A stretch of DNA of 49,200 nt from Acidobacteriota bacterium (lineage in GTDB: Bacteria > Acidobacteriota > Blastocatellia > HR10). Below are positions 1 through 10,211 of this stretch, in pieces (position 1 is the stretch's first letter; each line of letters opens with the position of its first letter). Made by a program: the position numbers and the translations under genes. Under the pieces are notes generated by a model. That model saw only the letters and a program-made list of their open reading frames with translations, ran no database searches and was not told the origin of the DNA. The stretch spans positions 1 to 49,200 of the forward strand of contig JAUQQC010000008.1 of NCBI GenBank assembly GCA_030550025.1. Reading direction: 5' to 3'.

Positions 1-989
1 GGGGTCTTGAAGAAGACGTCCCATGCGGGATGATCGAAGACCTCGATGACGCCCTCCGCGTGCGTCAACAGCAACCGGCGCGGTTGCCAAGGATCGACAC
101 TCAGCTCGCGGAAGATGAGTTGCGCCGAGAGTCCCGTGAGTTCGCGCCAGAACCGTCCCCCGGTCGCACTCTTGTAAAGAGCGTTCTCGACGCGCGCCGA
201 ATCAAGACGGCGCCGGATGAGCGCATAAATGACCTCGGGATTCTCCGGACTGATGGCGAGAAGCGGCGAGCGCACCGGATACGCCGATCGCCACGGCAAT
301 CCTTCGTTCACAGCGCGCCAGGTCTCTCCCCCATCGGTTGTCTTGTAAATGCCATGCGCTTCGCTCCCAAGATACACGATACGCGAGTCGTTCGGATGGA
401 CGACTAATTGCCGCACTGAGGTATATGGCGCCGCGCCAATGGCCGGAGGTAGTCCGGCGCTCGCTGACTTCCAGCTTCTCCCACCATCGTCGCTACGATA
501 GACGCCGTGTCGCGCCGTCCCAACATAGACCACTTTGGGATTTGAAGGTGCGGCCTCGATCGCCAGGGGAATGAGTCCGTCGGGCAAAGCGGGAACACGC
601 CGCCAACGCTCTCCCCCATCGTCGCTCACCAAAAGTCCGCGTCGAGTCCCAGCAAAGAGACGCCCTTGGCTCTCAGCTACGGCGAACGTCTCCTCCCACA
701 GCAGCCGTTCAATCCGTCGGTCCGCCAGGCTGATGCAGAAGAGCCCATCGCTGGCTGCGATCCATGCGCCTCCGCTCGTTCGCCTCCGCAGCGCATGAAG
801 ACGCCGCAGGCCACGCCCAAGAGAGACCTTCTTCCATGTCCGCCCGCGATCGCCGCTCATCAATACCGCATGATCCGTGAGCAACCACAGCCCTTCAGCC
901 CGCTCCCCTCGGACGTTCCAGCGCCATGACGTTCCCGTAACGAGCACCAGGAGAAGCCAAAGAGTCCTTCGACGAGACCTCGTCCTCAT
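1..989 (-). CDS. BNR/Asp-box repeat secreted protein (partial, C-terminus off the left edge)
   Basis: Reading the minus strand from an ATG at 989 gives 329 codons without a stop, continuing past the window edge. The N-terminus (MRTRSRRTLWLLLVLV) looks like a signal peptide. At least five Asp-box motifs follow (SGDRGRTW, SDDGGERW, SDDGGRSW, TTDGGETW, SATGGRFW), spaced as in sialidase/YCF48-like beta-propellers. The start overlaps the stop of the upstream enolase-superfamily gene as ATGA, with AGAGGTG eight bases ahead, so the two are translationally coupled in one operon. Proteins of this class are usually exported beta-propellers in binding or assembly roles; no catalytic function can be assigned here. 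Family call is firm, function unknown. Confidence 0.85.
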   Translation of the reverse strand, partial: MRTRSRRRTLWLLLVLVTGTSWRWNVRGERAEGLWLLTDHAVLMSGDRGRTWKKVSLGRGLRRLHALRRRTSGGAWIAASDGLFCISLADRRIERLLWEETFAVAESQGRLFAGTRRGLLVSDDGGERWRRVPALPDGLIPLAIEAAPSNPKVVYVGTARHGVYRSDDGGRSWKSASAGLPPAIGAAPYTSVRQLVVHPNDSRIVYLGSEAHGIYKTTDGGETWRAVNEGLPWRSAYPVRSPLLAISPENPEVIYALIRRRLDSARVENALYKSATGGRFWRELTGLSAQLIFRELSVDPWQPRRLLLTHAEGVIEVFDHPAWDVFFKT

Positions 990-2098
990 AACGCGCTCAC
1001 CTCTCGACGCACGGTCATCCGCTCGATGAAACGCTCATTCACGGCGAATCCGATCCCAGCCTCCGTTGGCACTCGAATCGTCCCCCGCGGCGTGACTTCC
1101 ACCTCCGGCTCGATGATGTCGTGCTCCCAATAGCGTCGGCTCGCCGAGACATCGCCCGGCAGCGAGAACCCCTCTAATGTCGAGAGCGCGATGTTGTGCG
1201 CTCGCCCAATGCCCGATTCTAACATCCCACCACACCAGAGGGGCACGCCCTGAGCGCAGCAGAGGGCGTGCAGGCGCCGCGCCTCGGTATACCCCCCAAC
1301 GCGCCCGAGCTTGACGTTGATGATCCGACATGCTCCAATGGCCAACGCCTTCCGCGCCTTCTCGGCGCTCGTGATCGCCTCATCCAAGCAGATAGGCGTG
1401 CGCAACCGCCGCTGCAGCTCGGCATGGTCTAACAGGTCATCATGAGCGAGCGGCTGCTCGAGCATCATCAGGTTGAAGTCATCGAGCGCGCGGAGCACTT
1501 GCGCGTCCTCGAGCGTATAAGCTGCGTTGGCATCCGCCATGAGGGGGATATCGGGAAAGACCGCGCGCACGGCCCCGACGATATCCCGCTCCAAACCCGG
1601 CTTGATCTTCACCTTGATCCGTCGATAGCCGGCCGCCAGCTCTCGTTCAACCGTCTTCACCAAGTCCGAGAGCGAGGGCTGAATGCCAATGGAGACGCCA
1701 CATTCGATCTCCGTGCGCGTGCCACCCAGGAGCTGCCATAGTGGCTTCCCCTCTCGACGCGCTTGCAAATCCCAACACGCGGCTTCCAGCGCGCCTTTGG
1801 CCATATTATGCCCGCGAACGGCGCGGAAGAACGCGGGGACTTCCTCGGCCGTCGCGAACTCGCGCCCCAGCAGCATCGGGACGAGAAAATCCCGCAACAC
1901 GAGCCACGCCCCGTCCACAAACTCGTGGTTGTAGAATGGCTCTTCAGGAGCCGTGCACTCGCCCCACCCTTCACCCCCCTCCGTATCGAAGACCCGAATG
2001 AGCAAGATGCGCCGCCAGTCAGTGCGCCCAAAGCTCGTCTCAAACGGAGCACGGAGCCGCATGCGGATTTCCCGAAGCTCGACGCGTTGAATCTTCAT
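986..2098 (-). CDS. Enolase-superfamily enzyme, o-succinylbenzoate synthase / N-acylamino-acid racemase-like
   Basis: A full-length 370-residue member of the muconate-lactonising subgroup of the enolase superfamily. The capping domain covers about 1-120 and the TIM barrel the rest. Visible catalytic residues are the KxK pair (K163, K165), metal ligands D189 (MADAN), E214 (LEQP) and D239 (CLDEA), and the second-face lysine K263 (NVKLG). The GGMLESGIGR stretch near 290 is typical of Bacillus-type MenC and N-succinylamino-acid racemases. Known members dehydrate SHCHC to o-succinylbenzoate for menaquinone, or racemise N-acyl amino acids. No other men gene is present, and the gene sits between a secreted repeat protein and a BNR protein in a polysaccharide-type operon, so the substrate is open. 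Confidence 0.82.
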   Translation of the reverse strand: MKIQRVELREIRMRLRAPFETSFGRTDWRRILLIRVFDTEGGEGWGECTAPEEPFYNHEFVDGAWLVLRDFLVPMLLGREFATAEEVPAFFRAVRGHNMAKGALEAACWDLQARREGKPLWQLLGGTRTEIECGVSIGIQPSLSDLVKTVERELAAGYRRIKVKIKPGLERDIVGAVRAVFPDIPLMADANAAYTLEDAQVLRALDDFNLMMLEQPLAHDDLLDHAELQRRLRTPICLDEAITSAEKARKALAIGACRIINVKLGRVGGYTEARRLHALCCAQGVPLWCGGMLESGIGRAHNIALSTLEGFSLPGDVSASRRYWEHDIIEPEVEVTPRGTIRVPTEAGIGFAVNERFIERMTVRREVSAL

Positions 2099-2118
2099 CT
2101 TCGCTCCCCCAGTACTGC

Positions 2119-3303
2119 TCAGAATCCCGATCCCGGGCGCGAGACGGAATAGACGCTGGGAATCTCCGGACCAACGATCTCCGGCGGAACAGGGGTCATC
2201 GGCATGAGTTGCCCTAACCCGCTCGGCGCCAACGGGACGATTAATGAGGTCGTCGAGAGCGGCCGGAAGATCGGGCCTTCGATCACGCGCATCGGCTTCG
2301 GCGTCGGGCTCAATGCGCGCACCAGATCGAGAGCCGAAGCCGTCCCTTCAACCGCTGAGGCGGTGACGGCACGACACCGATTCACGGGCTCCACGACGAT
2401 GCCCGCGCGCCGCAAGAGCCGCACGAGATCCCCTTCGCAAATGGGCGCCAAGGGCGTCCATCCGTACTCCGGGCGCGCATTCCACCGTTCCAGCTCGGCG
2501 AGCGCGGCCGCCAGAGTCCATCCCTGGGCGGGAGCCGTGAGGCCGGAGATCCTCACCAAGAGCATGGCGAGCATCGCCTGTGTCAGGCGATCGCGCCGCT
2601 CAAAAAGAAGCGCGCGCGCGCGCGCGACATCAACCGGAAGCTCGCCGATTTCCGGCAGCACCCGCGCAGTGGAGGAGACCGGCCAGCCGGCTTGTGAAAG
2701 AACATCCCACATCTTGCGCTCGGTCATCCATTCATCGAGCGCCCATCCTTCAGCTGGAGCGAGACCTCGCGCATGAAGCCAAGCGGCCGCCTCCTCGGGC
2801 GTGAAAGCCCGATTGGGCGCAAGTACGCGCGCAAGCAGCTGCGCGAACTGCCCTTGGGTGATCGGCATCCCGTCGCGAAAGATCGCGCGCGCGCGAGCTC
2901 GGGTGATGCCCCCTTGTCCCGGTTGCGCCGCCGGATGCGCGGCGAAGCGTGTCCCCCGAAGCATCGGCGCCAGATCGTCCTCGCGCAATGGAGCTTCAAG
3001 TCGCCATCCCTCCTTGGGACGACGCCCCAAACGCTCCAATTCGCGCGCCGCACGCTCGGCCGTCCACCCCTCCGGCGGTTCGGCCAAGCCTAAAGCCCAC
3101 GCCAGAAGGATCGCCCACTCCCCTTGCGGGATCTCCGCGCAGCACTCGTCCTCGGCCAGAACAACCGGCTCAGCGCCTCCCCCCGAACGCTCCGCCAGCG
3201 GCTTCGGGATCGAAGGCTGAATGACGATGGCCGAGAGAAATGCCACGGCTACGAAAGCCCCTCCGAACAGTGCCTTCCTTTTGCGAGCGCTCATGGCGAT
3301 CAT
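2119..3303 (-). CDS. Secreted or membrane-anchored protein with three GW-type tandem repeats
   Basis: 394 residues from the ATG at 3303, which overlaps the kinase stop as ATGA and has AGGGAG six bases upstream; a second ATG three codons in is possible. Residues 10-30 form one hydrophobic segment, so the protein is exported or anchored. Three units of about 62-67 residues (58-121, 148-209, 239-305) share the pattern [IL]xQ..[WFL]A.LL..., then a W/FT.E.AA..L helix, then P.EGW, then an acidic E.D[LM]...L...G helix. A Pro-rich tail follows (331-394). The arrangement recalls S-layer homology modules but lacks their signature, so I do not assign it. It may be an envelope-binding partner of the co-polymerase encoded just upstream. 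Confidence 0.8.
   Translation of the reverse strand: MIAMSARKRKALFGGAFVAVAFLSAIVIQPSIPKPLAERSGGGAEPVVLAEDECCAEIPQGEWAILLAWALGLAEPPEGWTAERAARELERLGRRPKEGWRLEAPLREDDLAPMLRGTRFAAHPAAQPGQGGITRARARAIFRDGMPITQGQFAQLLARVLAPNRAFTPEEAAAWLHARGLAPAEGWALDEWMTERKMWDVLSQAGWPVSSTARVLPEIGELPVDVARARALLFERRDRLTQAMLAMLLVRISGLTAPAQGWTLAAALAELERWNARPEYGWTPLAPICEGDLVRLLRRAGIVVEPVNRCRAVTASAVEGTASALDLVRALSPTPKPMRVIEGPIFRPLSTTSLIVPLAPSGLGQLMPMTPVPPEIVGPEIPSVYSVSRPGSGF
2389..3132 (-). repeat. Three diverged protein repeats of about 65 residues
   Basis: Internal repeats encoded at residues 58-121, 148-209 and 239-305 of the secreted protein. Each opens with x-Q then an LL helix, has a central W/FT and EGW (or YGW) motif, and closes with an acidic helix ending in G or F. 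The units are too diverged at DNA level to recombine, which points to old duplication kept by selection. Confidence 0.7.
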
Positions 3304-5888
3304 CCTTCGCTCCCTCTGTGTTCCTGTCGTCGAGTGCTCCGAATCGCCTCCACCCCTCGACTCCATAAGGATCTCCTCGATGCCCCTTCCTCGCGCGGAC
3401 GATAGTAGTACTGCTCGTAGCGGCTCTCCTCGGGCCGAATATCGTTCAACACTACACCCCAGATGGGCGCATTCGCTCGGGCAAGCCGCTCGACGGCCCG
3501 CCGCACGACCTTGCGGTCCGTCCGATTGAATCGGACGACGATGAGAACCCCATCCACAACCGGAGCGATCACCATAGGATCGCTCACCGCGGCGACCGGC
3601 GGAGAATCGAGGATGACCCACTCAAACTGCGCCTTGAGCCCTCGAACCAGCTCACCCATGACCTCCCGGTCGAGCAACAGGAACGGATTCTGCGGCGGAC
3701 GCCCAGCGGGAAGAACATGCAAATTCGGAACGTCCGTCTCACAGATGAGCGCCGGAAGTTCCGCCTCGCCCGCCAGATAAGCCACAACGCCTTCGGCCTC
3801 CGACGAGGATGATCCCCCCTGCGGCGACGCCTCCTGTATCCTTCTCTGCAACGCGCGCTCGACGGCCACGCGCAAGGCCTCAAGCTCGAACGGCTTGGTG
3901 AGATAATCCGCCGCACCTCGACGCACCGCCTCAATGGCCGTCTCCAACGATGCGTGCCCGGTGACCAGCACAACTTCCGTGCGCGGACTCAGCCCCTTGA
4001 TGCGCTCCAGCAGCTCCGTGCCGTTCATCCCAGGAAGCTTGATGTCCACGATCGCGAGAGCGACGTCGTTGTCGCGGAGCTTCGCCAGCGCGTCCTGCCC
4101 GTCTTCCGCCACGAGAATCGGGCCAAGCGTCCACCCTCCTCCAAGCCCATCGCGCTGAAAGACGGCGAGCCCACTGGCGATCAAATTTCGCACCGCCGCC
4201 TCATCATCCACGACGAGGACGGCTCCAAGTTGCGAACCTCGACGCTTGAGTCGAGGAAACCGACGATGTATATCCGGACGGCGCAGATCGAAATCCACCA
4301 GGATCGTACGCGCGCCCAACCGGGCCGCCGTTCGCGCCAGCTCGCACGCGATCGTCGTCTTCCCTTCTTCCATCACCGAACTGGTGATCAACACGGCGCG
4401 CGAGGAGAGCCCCCGATGAAAGAGCTTGAGGTTCGTCCACAATCCGTGAAAAGCTTCGCGCCGAGCGAATTCCTCTACGGTGAGGGAACGCGGGACTTCT
4501 CCGAGCACGGGCTGCCCGAGCAGCCGTTCGATCTCCTCGGCATCCCGAATCGTGTTGTTCACGAAATCCCTGGCGACGACGATTCCTACGCCGAGCAGAA
4601 GTCCCCCGAACAACCCGAGCAACAGAACGCGCGGACTTTGACGATTGAGCGGAACCCGAGGGGGCACGGCGCGATCCACAAGTGCGACATTATTGCGAAG
4701 GAGCTGTCCCCCTAACTCCACGCGGTTCAACGTCTGCTTCAGCTCGCGCGCGATCTCCGAAACAACGGCCTGTTGCAAGATTTGGTCGAGAAGCCGCGGA
4801 TCGGTGCTGGCGCTCTGCACGCGCTGCTGTTCGAGATCGCGCGCGCGTCGGGCCTCCGCCTCTTTTTGACGGGCCACCTCCAGCTCGTTTCGGAGCGCTT
4901 CCAAAGCGACGTCGGTCGCTCGCGCGATCTGCTCTTCCAACGCGCTCAGCTGCGCACGGAGCTGAACGACGCGCGGATTCCGCTCCAAGAATCCCTTCTG
5001 TGCCAATTCGCGGAGCTCCCGCTCCAGCATCGCCTTTCGCTCCAAGAGTCCACCGAGTTCGTTCGGGCCAGTGAGCAAGGCAGCGATGCGATGAGGAGCC
5101 TCCCGCGCCGCCACGGCCTGCTGATACCGAGCTTCGACCCGCTGTCGCTCTCGTTGCGCCTCCAGGAGAGTCTGCGTCGCCACCTCCAGGGCGCTTGTGT
5201 CCACTCTCCCTCGAGCCGCTTCGGTCGGGATGAGGCCGAGCTCGCGAGCGACCTGCTGCAATTGCTCGATCACTCGCGCTTGATTCGCCTCAGCCCGCTC
5301 AAGCAAAGCTCTCAAGGCTACGATCGTCTCCTGGAAGCTCTTCTTCCGCTCCTCGAGGTTGCTCGCGACATACACCTCGGCGAGCGTATTCGCCCATAAC
5401 GCCGCTTCCTCGGGCGACTCACGCGTCACCGCAATGGCGATGATCCGCGTGTTCTCCACCTGACGCGGCGCGACCGAAGCTTGAAGCTCCGCGGCCAACT
5501 CCTCCCGATTCCGCCCCTGATACGGCGGCAGACGCATGAGCGCCTCGGCCGCACGCAACGCCAGCGTGCTGCCGGAGATGATGCGCAGTTGCGTTTGGAA
5601 GTAGTACTCGTAGTCGAAGTAGCTGTTGTACTGCGGAGTCATCACCGCTTGCGTCGGATCAATCGGCGCTGAAGGAAGCTCGACCGAGACCGTCGCCTGC
5701 GCCTGATAGAGCGGTGTGCGCAAAAACCCCGATAAGAAGGCAAGACCGAGACAAAGAAGCGCCGAGGCCAGAACCGTCCACTTGCCTCGACGAAGGAGGT
5801 CAAGGTAATAGCGGTAATCCACACCCGCGTTGAGACTTTCTATTCCCGACACATGGGGAATTGTATCAATGCCTCCAGGTGCGGGCAA
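3300..5888 (-). CDS. Wzz/BY-kinase (polysaccharide co-polymerase and tyrosine autokinase) with an internal receiver domain
   Basis: 862 residues. An N-terminal Wzz domain (about 23-115) has TM1 at 37-57; a long periplasmic coiled coil (180-395) is followed by a PxxP stretch (VPPRVPLNRQSP) and TM2 at 420-440. The bacterial tyrosine kinase follows: Walker A (SSVMEEGKTT, 503-512), Walker A' (VDFDLRRPD, 531-539) and Walker B (VILDSPP, 758-764), with a C-terminal Tyr cluster (YEQYYY, 824-829). Such proteins control export and chain length of capsule or exopolysaccharide. Uniquely, a complete CheY-like receiver (about 555-685; DD 561-562, D615, T643, K665) lies between Walker A' and Walker B, joined by a GGSSSS linker. 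The start is a TTG with GGAGG only 2-3 bases before it; a GTG twelve codons in is an alternative. Confidence 0.9.
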   Translation of the reverse strand: MPAPGGIDTIPHVSGIESLNAGVDYRYYLDLLRRGKWTVLASALLCLGLAFLSGFLRTPLYQAQATVSVELPSAPIDPTQAVMTPQYNSYFDYEYYFQTQLRIISGSTLALRAAEALMRLPPYQGRNREELAAELQASVAPRQVENTRIIAIAVTRESPEEAALWANTLAEVYVASNLEERKKSFQETIVALRALLERAEANQARVIEQLQQVARELGLIPTEAARGRVDTSALEVATQTLLEAQRERQRVEARYQQAVAAREAPHRIAALLTGPNELGGLLERKAMLERELRELAQKGFLERNPRVVQLRAQLSALEEQIARATDVALEALRNELEVARQKEAEARRARDLEQQRVQSASTDPRLLDQILQQAVVSEIARELKQTLNRVELGGQLLRNNVALVDRAVPPRVPLNRQSPRVLLLGLFGGLLLGVGIVVARDFVNNTIRDAEEIERLLGQPVLGEVPRSLTVEEFARREAFHGLWTNLKLFHRGLSSRAVLITSSVMEEGKTTIACELARTAARLGARTILVDFDLRRPDIHRRFPRLKRRGSQLGAVLVVDDEAAVRNLIASGLAVFQRDGLGGGWTLGPILVAEDGQDALAKLRDNDVALAIVDIKLPGMNGTELLERIKGLSPRTEVVLVTGHASLETAIEAVRRGAADYLTKPFELEALRVAVERALQRRIQEASPQGGSSSSEAEGVVAYLAGEAELPALICETDVPNLHVLPAGRPPQNPFLLLDREVMGELVRGLKAQFEWVILDSPPVAAVSDPMVIAPVVDGVLIVVRFNRTDRKVVRRAVERLARANAPIWGVVLNDIRPEESRYEQYYYRPREEGASRRSLWSRGVEAIRSTRRQEHRGSEG
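3791..4238 (-). other. CheY/NtrC-type receiver domain inserted in the BY-kinase domain
   Basis: Encodes residues about 551-700 of the kinase. All receiver landmarks are present: the acidic pair in VLVVDDE, the phospho-acceptor aspartate in AIVDIKLPG, the conserved T in VLVTGHAS and the lysine in YLTKPFE. The flanking halves (RRPDIHRRFP before, VVAYLAGE after) join up as a normal BY-kinase once the insert is removed. The frame is unbroken on both sides. The right junction is a Gly/Ser linker. Confidence 0.9.
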
Positions 5889-5897
5889 TCCCTCCGC

Positions 5898-5927
5898 TTG
5901 CCGAAGGTCCGTCCCTTCAGATAGGAT
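5898..5927 (+). promoter_or_regulatory. Candidate sigma-70 promoter of the acyl-CoA synthetase gene, near-leaderless
   Basis: TTGCCG (5898-5903), an 18-base spacer, then TAGGAT (5922-5927). Transcription would begin about 5934, five bases before the ATG at 5939, and there is no Shine-Dalgarno sequence. A perfect dyad AGGATTATCCT (5923-5933) overlaps the -10 and sits in the 50-base gap between the divergent starts, so it could be an operator. Confidence 0.45.
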
Positions 5928-5938
5928 TATCCTCGGCT

Positions 5939-8098
5939 ATGACCGAAACCCGACATCCGCTCGACCCGATCTTCAAGCCGCGCTCTATCGCCGTCATCGG
6001 CGCTTCCCGAAAGAAGGGTTCCATCGGATGGGAAATCCTTCACAACATCGTCGAGTATGAGTTCAACGGTAAGGTCTTCCCCGTGAATCCGCACGCTGAG
6101 GTCATCCACTCGATCAAATGCTTCCCGAGCGTCCTGGATATCCCGGATCCGGTGGACCTGGCCATTATCGTCGTCCCGAAGGAAGAGGTCCTTCGGGTCG
6201 TGGATGAATGCGGGCAGAAGGGCGTGCGCGGCCTGGTCGTCATCACCGCGGGCTTCAAGGAGACCGGTCCGGCGGGGCTCGAACGCGAGCAGAAACTGGT
6301 TGAGAAAATCCGACAGTACGGCATGCGCATGATCGGTCCCAACTGCATGGGCGTCATCAACACGGATCCGACGGTGCGGCTGAATGCGACCTTCGCGCCG
6401 ACGCGCCCGCTACCTGGGCGTATCGGCTTCACCTCGCAATCGGGCGCCCTTGGAGCAGCTATCTTGAACATGGCCGAGCGCCTCGGCCTTGGCTTCTCAA
6501 TGTTCGTCTCCATGGGCAATAAGGCCGATGTCTCCGGCAATGACCTGCTCCAGTATTGGGAGGACGATCCCCACACGGACGTCATCCTCATGTACTTGGA
6601 ATCCTTCGGGAATCCCAGAAAGTTCACGCAATTGGCACGACGCGTGACTAAGAAGAAGCCCATCATCGCCGTGAAGGCAGGACGCACGGCCGCCGGCGCG
6701 CGCGCGGCCTCCTCGCATACAGGAGCTCTCGCCGGACTCGACCTCGCGACCGAAGCCCTGCTGGAACAGTGCGGCGTTTTGCGCGCGCACTCGATCGAAG
6801 ATCTGTTCGACCTCGCGATGGCCTTCGTCTATTGCCCGATCCCGCATGGAAACCGCGTGGCCATCCTCACCAATGCCGGAGGCCCGGCCATCATGGCGAC
6901 GGACGCCTGCGTCAACTTCGGTTTGAAGATCGCCGATCTGGCACCGCGCACCCGTGCGCAATTGCGCGCGCGACTGCCCGAAGAGTGCACGGTCGAGAAC
7001 CCCGTCGATCTCATCGCAAGCGCCGATGCAGCAACCTATCGCTTCGCCCTCGATCTCCTGCTGACAGACGAGAATGTGGACGCGGCCATCGTGATCTTCG
7101 TCCCTCCGATCATGGTGACCCCCCACCAGATCGCGGACGCTATCGCCGATGTCACGAGCCACCACGAGAAGCCCGTGCTCGGCGTCTTCATGGCGCCCGA
7201 GGACTTCTTCCGCCAAATGCACCAGCGCCCGAGTCGCACCTTCCCCATCTACCAATTCCCGGAATCCGCCGCTCGTGCGCTCTCAGCCTTGGTCGCGTAC
7301 CGCGAGCGCCGCGATCGGGAAGAGGGGCAGGTTCGCACCTTCGACGTCGAGCGCGAGATCGCCAAACGCATCTTCGCGACGGTACGCCAAGAGGGGCGAA
7401 CGGAGTTGAACTCCGCCGAGGCGTTGACGGTCCTCGATGCCTATGGCTTGCCGGTGTGCCGCTTCGGCTTCGCGCGCACCTTGAAAGATGCTCTGACCGC
7501 TGCTCGGGAGATCGGGTACCCAGTCGTTCTGAAAGTCCTTGCCCACACACTCACCCATAAATCGGAGATCGGCGGCGTCATCGTCGACGTGCGCACGGAT
7601 GAGGAACTCATCCGCAGCTTCCAGACGCTTATGGAGCGCGTCGAACGCCACGGATTGAACGGCGTGTTCCAGGGCGTCCTCGTCCAAGAAATGATTCGCG
7701 GCGGACGTGAAGTCATCTTGGGCATCGTCCAAGACCCGCAGTTCGGTCCGTTGATCATGTTCGGCCTGGGCGGCATCTACGTGGAACCCTTAGCCGACGT
7801 CGTCTTCCGCATCTGGCCGATCACCGATCGCGATGCCCGCGAGATGATCCGCTCAATCCGCAGCTTCCCTATCCTCAAGGGGACGCGCGGCGAACCTCCT
7901 GTGGATTTCACCACGCTGGAGGAAGCCTTGATGCGCCTCTCGCAATTGGCTGGAGATTTCCCCGAGATCGCTGAGCTGGATGTGAATCCCTTTCTGGCAT
8001 CCCCGGTCCCAGGAGCGAGCAAAGCCGTGGATGCCCGCATCCGATTGAAAGAGGCCAGGCCCCGTGATGAAAAAACGGGGGTGAGGCTCATACCGTGA
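5939..8098 (+). CDS. ADP-forming acetate/acyl-CoA ligase, fused alpha-beta subunits
   Basis: 719 residues from ATG 5939. Order of domains: CoA-binding Rossmann fold (about 8-140, with SIAVIGAS), succinyl-CoA-ligase-like domains (about 155-450) with the phosphorylated histidine H260 in SSHTGA, and a C-terminal ATP-grasp domain (about 500-710). The enzyme interconverts acyl-CoA, ADP and phosphate with the free acid, CoA and ATP, conserving energy. There is no GNAT domain, so it is not a Pat-type lysine acetyltransferase. An in-frame extension upstream to 5861 is unlikely because it would cross the promoter and lacks family similarity. The gene is monocistronic; its stop lies inside the groEL terminator hairpin. 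Confidence 0.9.
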   Translation: MTETRHPLDPIFKPRSIAVIGASRKKGSIGWEILHNIVEYEFNGKVFPVNPHAEVIHSIKCFPSVLDIPDPVDLAIIVVPKEEVLRVVDECGQKGVRGLVVITAGFKETGPAGLEREQKLVEKIRQYGMRMIGPNCMGVINTDPTVRLNATFAPTRPLPGRIGFTSQSGALGAAILNMAERLGLGFSMFVSMGNKADVSGNDLLQYWEDDPHTDVILMYLESFGNPRKFTQLARRVTKKKPIIAVKAGRTAAGARAASSHTGALAGLDLATEALLEQCGVLRAHSIEDLFDLAMAFVYCPIPHGNRVAILTNAGGPAIMATDACVNFGLKIADLAPRTRAQLRARLPEECTVENPVDLIASADAATYRFALDLLLTDENVDAAIVIFVPPIMVTPHQIADAIADVTSHHEKPVLGVFMAPEDFFRQMHQRPSRTFPIYQFPESAARALSALVAYRERRDREEGQVRTFDVEREIAKRIFATVRQEGRTELNSAEALTVLDAYGLPVCRFGFARTLKDALTAAREIGYPVVLKVLAHTLTHKSEIGGVIVDVRTDEELIRSFQTLMERVERHGLNGVFQGVLVQEMIRGGREVILGIVQDPQFGPLIMFGLGGIYVEPLADVVFRIWPITDRDAREMIRSIRSFPILKGTRGEPPVDFTTLEEALMRLSQLAGDFPEIAELDVNPFLASPVPGASKAVDARIRLKEARPRDEKTGVRLIP

Positions 8099-8113
8099 GA
8101 GCCTCGCCCCCGT
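8075..8113 (-). terminator. Intrinsic terminator of groEL, overlapping the end of the synthetase gene
   Basis: Arms 8075-8089 and 8099-8113 pair over 15 positions with one G-T wobble around a 9-base loop. On the minus strand the hairpin is followed by a run of six T (complement of 8070-8075), as in a rho-independent terminator. The left arm is coding sequence of the converging synthetase and its stop codon is at the loop, so one hairpin may serve both directions. Confidence 0.85.
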
Positions 8114-8117
8114 CAGC

Positions 8118-9770
<1,653 letters not shown>

Positions 9771-10094
9771 TCATTTGCTGGCCGACTTGGCCTTCGAGGC
9801 CGTTTCAATCACCGCGAGGATCTCATCCTCGCGCATGATCAAGTACTCCTCATCATCAATCCGGACTTCCGTCCCCGCATATTTACCAAAAAGCACGCGA
9901 TCCCCAACCTTCACGTCAAGGGGGATTTTCGTGCCGTTCTCCAGAATCTTCCCGTTCCCCACGGCGACGACTTCCCCTTGCTGGGGCTTTTCCTTCGCCG
10001 TGTCCGGGATGATGATCCCTCCACGGACTTGCTCCTCCTCTTCCAACCGCTTCACAACAACGCGATCATGTAAGGGACGAATATTCAAAGCCAT
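9771..10094 (-). CDS. groES: 10-kDa co-chaperonin GroES
   Basis: 107 residues from ATG 10094, preceded by GGAGGTGGAT; a start six codons further upstream is possible but has no better ribosome site. The protein forms the heptameric lid of GroEL. The N-terminal [12 protein letters not shown] and the mobile loop with [13 protein letters not shown] are clear. It is first in the groES-groEL operon, expressed from the promoter at 10147-10175. Confidence 0.98.
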   Translation of the reverse strand: MALNIRPLHDRVVVKRLEEEEQVRGGIIIPDTAKEKPQQGEVVAVGNGKILENGTKIPLDVKVGDRVLFGKYAGTEVRIDDEEYLIMREDEILAVIETASKAKSASK

Positions 10095-10146
10095 ATCCAC
10101 CTCCTGCATCAAAATTCTTACATCGCCAAAACTTGATTCAGTTGGA

Positions 10147-10175
10147 ATTATATAATCTGCGTCTCATACTGTCAA
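10147..10175 (-). promoter_or_regulatory. Consensus sigma-70 promoter of groES-groEL
   Basis: On the minus strand, TTGACA (10175-10170), exactly 17 bases, TATAAT (10152-10147): a perfect consensus. The leader to the groES ATG is about 45 bases. No CIRCE element (TTAGCACTC-N9-GAGTGCTAA) is present, so HrcA control at the usual site is not indicated. Confidence 0.9.
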
Positions 10176-10211
10176 GATGTGCCCTCTCTCATCCCTTGGT
10201 TCTCTGGCTTA

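Noticed and set aside
3304-3621. Longer start for the triple-repeat protein, about 106 codons inside the kinase gene
   Set aside because: The extension is an antisense-free but out-of-frame reading of the kinase C-terminus. The ATGA junction at 3303 with AGGGAG and a following hydrophobic segment gives the natural start.
3300-5888. Assembly chimera or frameshift explaining the receiver inside the kinase
   Set aside because: Both junctions are in frame, base composition is even, and the right side has a normal flexible linker. It cannot be excluded from one sequence, but nothing supports it.
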